Shown: positions 61,801 through 64,000 of the stretch, piece by piece
Layout of the letters: the number at the start of each line of letters is the position of its first letter
How positions within the stretch are numbered: the first letter of the stretch is position 1
Origin: Rhodococcus sp. UNC23MFCrub1.1
GTDB lineage: Bacteria > Actinomycetota > Actinomycetes > Mycobacteriales > Mycobacteriaceae
Length of the DNA: 64,000 nt
Assembly: GCF_000686025.1 (NCBI RefSeq)
Contig: NZ_JMLQ01000003.1
Span: 434,001 to 498,000, forward strand
Direction of reading: 5' to 3'
Notes under the pieces: generated by a model
Told to the model about the DNA's origin: nothing
Database searches by the model: none
What the model saw: only the letters and a program-made list of their open reading frames with translations
Program-made: the position numbers and the translations under genes

Positions 61801-62473
61801 GCAGTTGATCGACAGCAAGAGCTGGCGCAGTGACGAGGATCTGGCGCAGGTCTACACGACGTGGGGCGGCTTCGCGTACGGCCGCGGACTGAACGGCGTC
61901 CCGGCAGCGGACGACATGCGTTCGTCCTACCGGCGCATCGCGGTGGCGGCGAAGAACACCGACACCCGCGAGCACGACATCGCCGACTCCGACGACTACT
62001 TCCAGTACCACGGCGGCATGGTGGCGACCGTGCGTGCGCTCACCGGAACGTCTCCCGAGGCGTACATCGGCGACAGCACCCGCCCGGAATCGGTGCGCAC
62101 CCGCACGCTGCACGAGGAGACGTCCCGCGTGTTCCGTGCGCGCGTCGTCAACCCGCGCTGGATGGACGCGATGCGGCGGCACGGGTACAAGGGCGCATTC
62201 GAGATGGCTGCGACGGTCGACTACCTGTTCGGGTACGACGCCACCACGGGAGTCGTGCAGGACTGGATGTACGAGAAGCTCACGCAGGAGTACGTCCTCG
62301 ACGAGACCAATCGGAAGTTCATGTCGACGTCCAATCCCTGGGCGCTGCACGGAATCTCCGAGCGACTGCTCGAGGCCGTGGAACGCGGCATGTGGGCGGA
62401 ACCGGACCCGGCAGTGCTCGCGGACCTCCGTGCGGCCTACCTCGAGAGCGAAGGCGAGCTCGAGGGCGACTGA
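58838..62473 (+). CDS. cobN: Cobaltochelatase subunit CobN
   Basis: Large ATP-dependent chelatase subunit that inserts Co(II) into hydrogenobyrinic acid a,c-diamide with CobS/CobT or ChlID-type partners, which are not in the window. 1211 residues with the CobN/magnesium chelatase H sequence (AVLYYRAQHLAGNVDYIHALCDAIEAKGA, VHLGKHGNLEWLPGKTLG, YSVDPKAVPSRLAWETG, KNTDTREHDIADSDDYFQYHGG). GTG 58838 has GGGAAGG in the riboswitch 10 bases upstream. A palindrome at 59262-59307 encodes an insert-like segment just before AVLYYRAQ. Confidence 0.95.
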   Translation: MILLLSTSDTDLLSARASGAEYRWANPSRILVDADLPTLMDGVDLVVVRILGGRRMWESGIDAVLRGPVPVVMLGGEQAPDAELMELSTVPANVAAQAHQYLAEGGADNLRELSWFLSDTVLLTGHGFEPPAHLPTWGVLRTRAPFAHPEVRERRTGAEPTIAVLYYRAQHLAGNVDYIHALCDAIEAKGARALPIYCASLRSAEPELLEALREADSMVVTVLAAGGTRPANVGAGGDDEAWDVAELAALDVPILQGLCLTSSRAMWDANDDGMSPLDVATQVAVPEFDGRIITVPFSFKEIDSDGLSTYVPDHERCARVAGIAVRHARLRRIPAANKRIALMLSAYPTKHARIGNAVGLDTPASAIGLLTRMRELGYDIGPVDGDDAVPGLAAQDGDALIHALIAAGGQDADWLTAEQLEGNPIRISAARYRRWFDTLPEDLRSGVVEHWGEAPGELYVDRSADPEGEIVIAALRFSNVVLMVQPPRGFGENPVAIYHDPDLPPSHHYLAAYRWLAAPEEDGGFAADAVVHLGKHGNLEWLPGKTLGMSASCGTDAALGDLPLIYPFLVNDPGEGTQAKRRAHATLVDHLIPPMARAESYGDITRLEQLLDEHSNISTLDPAKLPAIRQQIWTLMTAAQMHKDLGLEERPDEEVFDDMLLHVDGWLCEIKDVQIRDGLHVLGQAPRGEAEVDLVLAMLRARQMWGGERTVPGLREALGLSEDGDEARTSVDAVEEQARGLVAALHRADWSVDAVDGITAGLPDTVAEILRFAATEVVPRLRGTDQEIDRVLHALNGGFIPAGPSGSPLRGLINVLPTGRNFYSVDPKAVPSRLAWETGQAMAESLVARYLQDHGEYPRSVGLSVWGTSAMRTSGDDVAEVFALLGVLPVWDEASRRVTHLEPIALDELKRPRIDVTVRISGFFRDAFPHVLAMMDDAVRMVAGLDETDEQNYVRAHAQADLAEHGDDRRATTRIFGSKPGTYGAGLLQLIDSKSWRSDEDLAQVYTTWGGFAYGRGLNGVPAADDMRSSYRRIAVAAKNTDTREHDIADSDDYFQYHGGMVATVRALTGTSPEAYIGDSTRPESVRTRTLHEETSRVFRARVVNPRWMDAMRRHGYKGAFEMAATVDYLFGYDATTGVVQDWMYEKLTQEYVLDETNRKFMSTSNPWALHGISERLLEAVERGMWAEPDPAVLADLRAAYLESEGELEGD
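59262..59307. repeat. Palindromic element inside cobN
   Basis: CCCGTGCGCCTTTTGCG (59262-59278) and CGCGAAAGGCGCACGGG (59291-59307) pair over 17 positions with a single G-T wobble around a 12-base loop. It is in frame, adding about 15 residues (RAPFAHPEVRERRTG) where I recall relatives having a shorter link. It looks like a mobile palindromic repeat captured in the gene. Confidence 0.65.
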
Positions 62474-62479
62474 CCGGCC

Positions 62480-62485
62480 TATCCT
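62480..62485 (+). promoter_or_regulatory. -10 element TATCCT, leaderless start
   Basis: TATCCT, seven bases, then ATG 62493. Confidence 0.45.
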
Positions 62486-62492
62486 GTCTCGT

Positions 62493-62873
62493 ATGAGCAA
62501 CCCGTTCGGTGACGTCGGCACCGCGAAGTACGTCCTCCTGACCACGTTCACCAAGGACGGCACCCCCAAGCCGACACCCATCTGGGCGGCCCTCGACGGG
62601 GATCGGCTCCTCATGTGGACTCAGCGGGAGTCGTGGAAGGTCAAGCGGATCCGCAACACGCCGCGCGTCACGGTCGCGACCTGCGATCGCAGTGGAAAGA
62701 ACGTGGGCCCGGCCATGGACGCTGTCGCCGAGGTGCTGGACGACGCCGGCACCGCGCGTACCCGCGACGTGGTGATCGAGAAGTACGGCATCACCGGCCG
62801 CATCGCCGTCACGATGAGCTCCCTGTTCAAGGGCAAGAGCAGCACCGTCGGGTTGGCGTTACGCGTCGCCTGA
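62493..62873 (+). CDS. F420-type PPOX-class oxidoreductase (Rv2061c-like)
   Basis: Split-barrel flavin/F420-binding protein of 126 residues. Seen: NPFGDVGTAKYVLLTTFTKDG, PKPTPIWAALDGDRLLMWT, SWKVKRIRNTPRVTVATCDRSG, and IEKYGITGRIAV. Closely resembles Rv2061c, the gene next to cobN in M. tuberculosis. Substrate unknown. The conserved actinobacterial row ends here; the following gene differs in base composition. Confidence 0.88.
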   Translation: MSNPFGDVGTAKYVLLTTFTKDGTPKPTPIWAALDGDRLLMWTQRESWKVKRIRNTPRVTVATCDRSGKNVGPAMDAVAEVLDDAGTARTRDVVIEKYGITGRIAVTMSSLFKGKSSTVGLALRVA

Positions 62874-62913
62874 CAGCACACATTTTCTGTCGATGACGTC
62901 ACCGTCTGGCAAC

Positions 62914-64000
62914 TCAAGGTCGCGCAGATTTTAGATAGGACGAGAACACGCGGGCACCTGTGCCGGGCTGGAGAGTCTGTGCCAAGGTGGCCACGGCGCG
63001 GCTCACCGTCGGACCATCAAAAGTCTTTAACAGAAACCTGCAAAGCGCGCCGATCAGTGGGTCTACCTCGGTCGCACCTGGGTAGTGCTCCGCACAAAGT
63101 GCGTCTGATACTTCGATAATTCGCTCGGTTATCCGCCCTGCGCCCGATGGAATGTCCGACAGATCTGGTAGTTCGGCGACCCGGTTCAACGATGCGAAAT
63201 AAGAATCTGTGGAAAGAATTGTCCATACAAGAAGTGCAGAAACAACCGCAGGGCGCGCCGATGGTTCCGTAGACGTGGCCAACCCTGCGGCGGCGGCTCG
63301 CGTCCATGCGACTACATCGTCCACATTCACGTCATTGGGCAACGAGCGGATCAGGCTTCGGAACTCACCAAAAGACTTCGATACATCGTCCCATGCTGCG
63401 GGCCGTGATATTGCTAGTGCGAGCGCACCGTCGGTCTTCCACTCCGCTTTTTGGGCAAGCATGAACCAAGGCTCATGAATAGGAAGATCGACGACGAAAT
63501 GGTCGCGCAGTGAATCGGTTGCGATCTTCAGTGCATCTCTTGACCCAACTACTCTAAGCAAATCCAAAGTTCCGAATGCTTTGACACCCATCAGTCTTGC
63601 TAGTCGACGTATTACAACGTCGTCGGCCCAAACGGGCAAACCGTTCTCTTGAGCGATAGTTATCACATTTAGCCACTGGTTTCGCTTCATGGAAGTATCA
63701 GTGTTCTGCACTGGAAGACGTTCAATGTTGCGCCAAATTTCATTGGCTTCACGGGCATACGATTTAGCATCCTCGTGCGAAAGCGCGAACATCACAGGAC
63801 GTTGTTCCTGAGTGTCCCATCCCAATGTGGTTGTCGACAGAAGAGAGAGGCTTGCACGGGCCCGCGCGACGTCTTGCCGGACGGATGCTGGAACTGTAAC
63901 CGTGTCCATATGAGCCGCCAACTTCCGGAATGGTTGATCCGTCCATGGAGCGACTACTAGGGCGGTGGTGTCGACAACAACTCGTCCACCGATCGAGGAC
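62914..64000 (-). CDS. PIN-like domain protein, 5' end beyond the window
   Basis: At least 361 residues; the frame stays open to the window edge, so the start is outside. The visible N-terminal part reads RVVVDTTALVVAP, like the first strand and Asp of a PIN (RNase) domain; then LPVWADDVVIRRLARLMGVKAFGTLDLL, the usual acidic pair and end of such domains. The C-terminal 220 residues are helical and unrecognised. Base composition is clearly more A+T-rich than the neighbours (runs such as AATAAGAATCTGTGG), codons such as TTA and ATA appear, and no M. tuberculosis counterpart comes to mind. A starting TTG at 63921 would cut off the first PIN strand, so I reject it. Possibly acquired, defence- or toxin-like. 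Confidence 0.6.
   Translation of the reverse strand, partial: SSIGGRVVVDTTALVVAPWTDQPFRKLAAHMDTVTVPASVRQDVARARASLSLLSTTTLGWDTQEQRPVMFALSHEDAKSYAREANEIWRNIERLPVQNTDTSMKRNQWLNVITIAQENGLPVWADDVVIRRLARLMGVKAFGTLDLLRVVGSRDALKIATDSLRDHFVVDLPIHEPWFMLAQKAEWKTDGALALAISRPAAWDDVSKSFGEFRSLIRSLPNDVNVDDVVAWTRAAAAGLATSTEPSARPAVVSALLVWTILSTDSYFASLNRVAELPDLSDIPSGAGRITERIIEVSDALCAEHYPGATEVDPLIGALCRFLLKTFDGPTVSRAVATLAQTLQPGTGARVFSSYLKSARP

Noticed and set aside
58775..62614. 1279-codon open frame antisense to cobN
   Set aside because: Shadow of cobN; it would also run across the neighbouring PPOX gene start.
62874..62913. tRNA or attachment site at the island edge
   Set aside because: Only 40 bases between the genes; no cloverleaf or direct repeat could be seen within the window.
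63919..63921. TTG at 63921 as start of the last minus-strand gene
   Set aside because: The frame stays open to the window edge and the upstream residues (RVVVDTTALV) fit the first strand of the PIN-like domain.

Overview
High-GC actinobacterial chromosome, most like Rhodococcus sensu lato (Nocardiaceae, Mycobacteriales). Markers visible in the sequence are mycothiol ligase (mshC), a Pup-proteasome locus, F420-type split-barrel oxidoreductases, a RecB-like nuclease, and gene order that repeatedly matches the Mycobacterium tuberculosis Rv2061-Rv2139 segment as I recall it. The genus is an inference. Almost every base is coding and no gene-free stretch exceeds about 190 bases. No rRNA, tRNA, IS element, CRISPR array or origin was seen.

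Layout. 1-7530: pyrD (5' end only), DUF5703 and lppL on the minus strand; an unknown gene; a divergent aldo/keto reductase-like gene and uppP; then histidine phosphatase, DUF3090, SCO1664-like kinase-fold protein and mshC. 7703-20982: accessory block with an AbiEi/DUF559 nuclease-like gene, a three-gene Wadjet-like SMC operon (TIGR02677-TIGR02678-TIGR02680) with no JetD gene in the window, then nirBD, an unknown gene, an MFS transporter and a PAC2 protein. 21034-28013: metH, a HAD phosphatase, hisE-hisG and an FAD oxidoreductase. 28029-46768: thioesterase and RecB-like nuclease, trmI, and the proteasome locus (mpa, dop, pup, prcB, prcA, pafA, pafB, pafC, tatA, tatC, helY, DUF4333), interrupted by a reverse-strand NUDIX gene and a PAP2-lipid kinase fusion. 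46770-52366: exonuclease, M24 peptidase, mycothiol-dependent-type protein, alpha/beta hydrolase with a divergent TetR gene, biliverdin-reductase-like protein and SDR. 52363-62873: cobalamin genes (cobL, cobM, cobK; cobG, cobH, cobIJ; riboswitch-controlled cobN) and an F420-type oxidoreductase. 62914-64000: a lower-GC, PIN-like gene running off the window, probably the edge of an acquired segment.

How genes work together. Mpa unfolds pupylated proteins for the PrcAB core; Dop matures Pup and removes it; PafA attaches it; PafBC is a WYL-type DNA-damage activator pair. A near-consensus PafBC-type promoter lies before the RecB-like gene. Cob genes make the cobalamin that MetH needs. Many genes start 6-7 bases after a TANNNT box, which predicts leaderless mRNAs and settles several starts.

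Most interesting: the JetD-less Wadjet-like operon directly behind nirD; a 17-bp-stem palindromic insert-like element inside cobN; the PafBC-type promoter; the cobN riboswitch with competing pairings; and a 42-residue gene between the cob arms.
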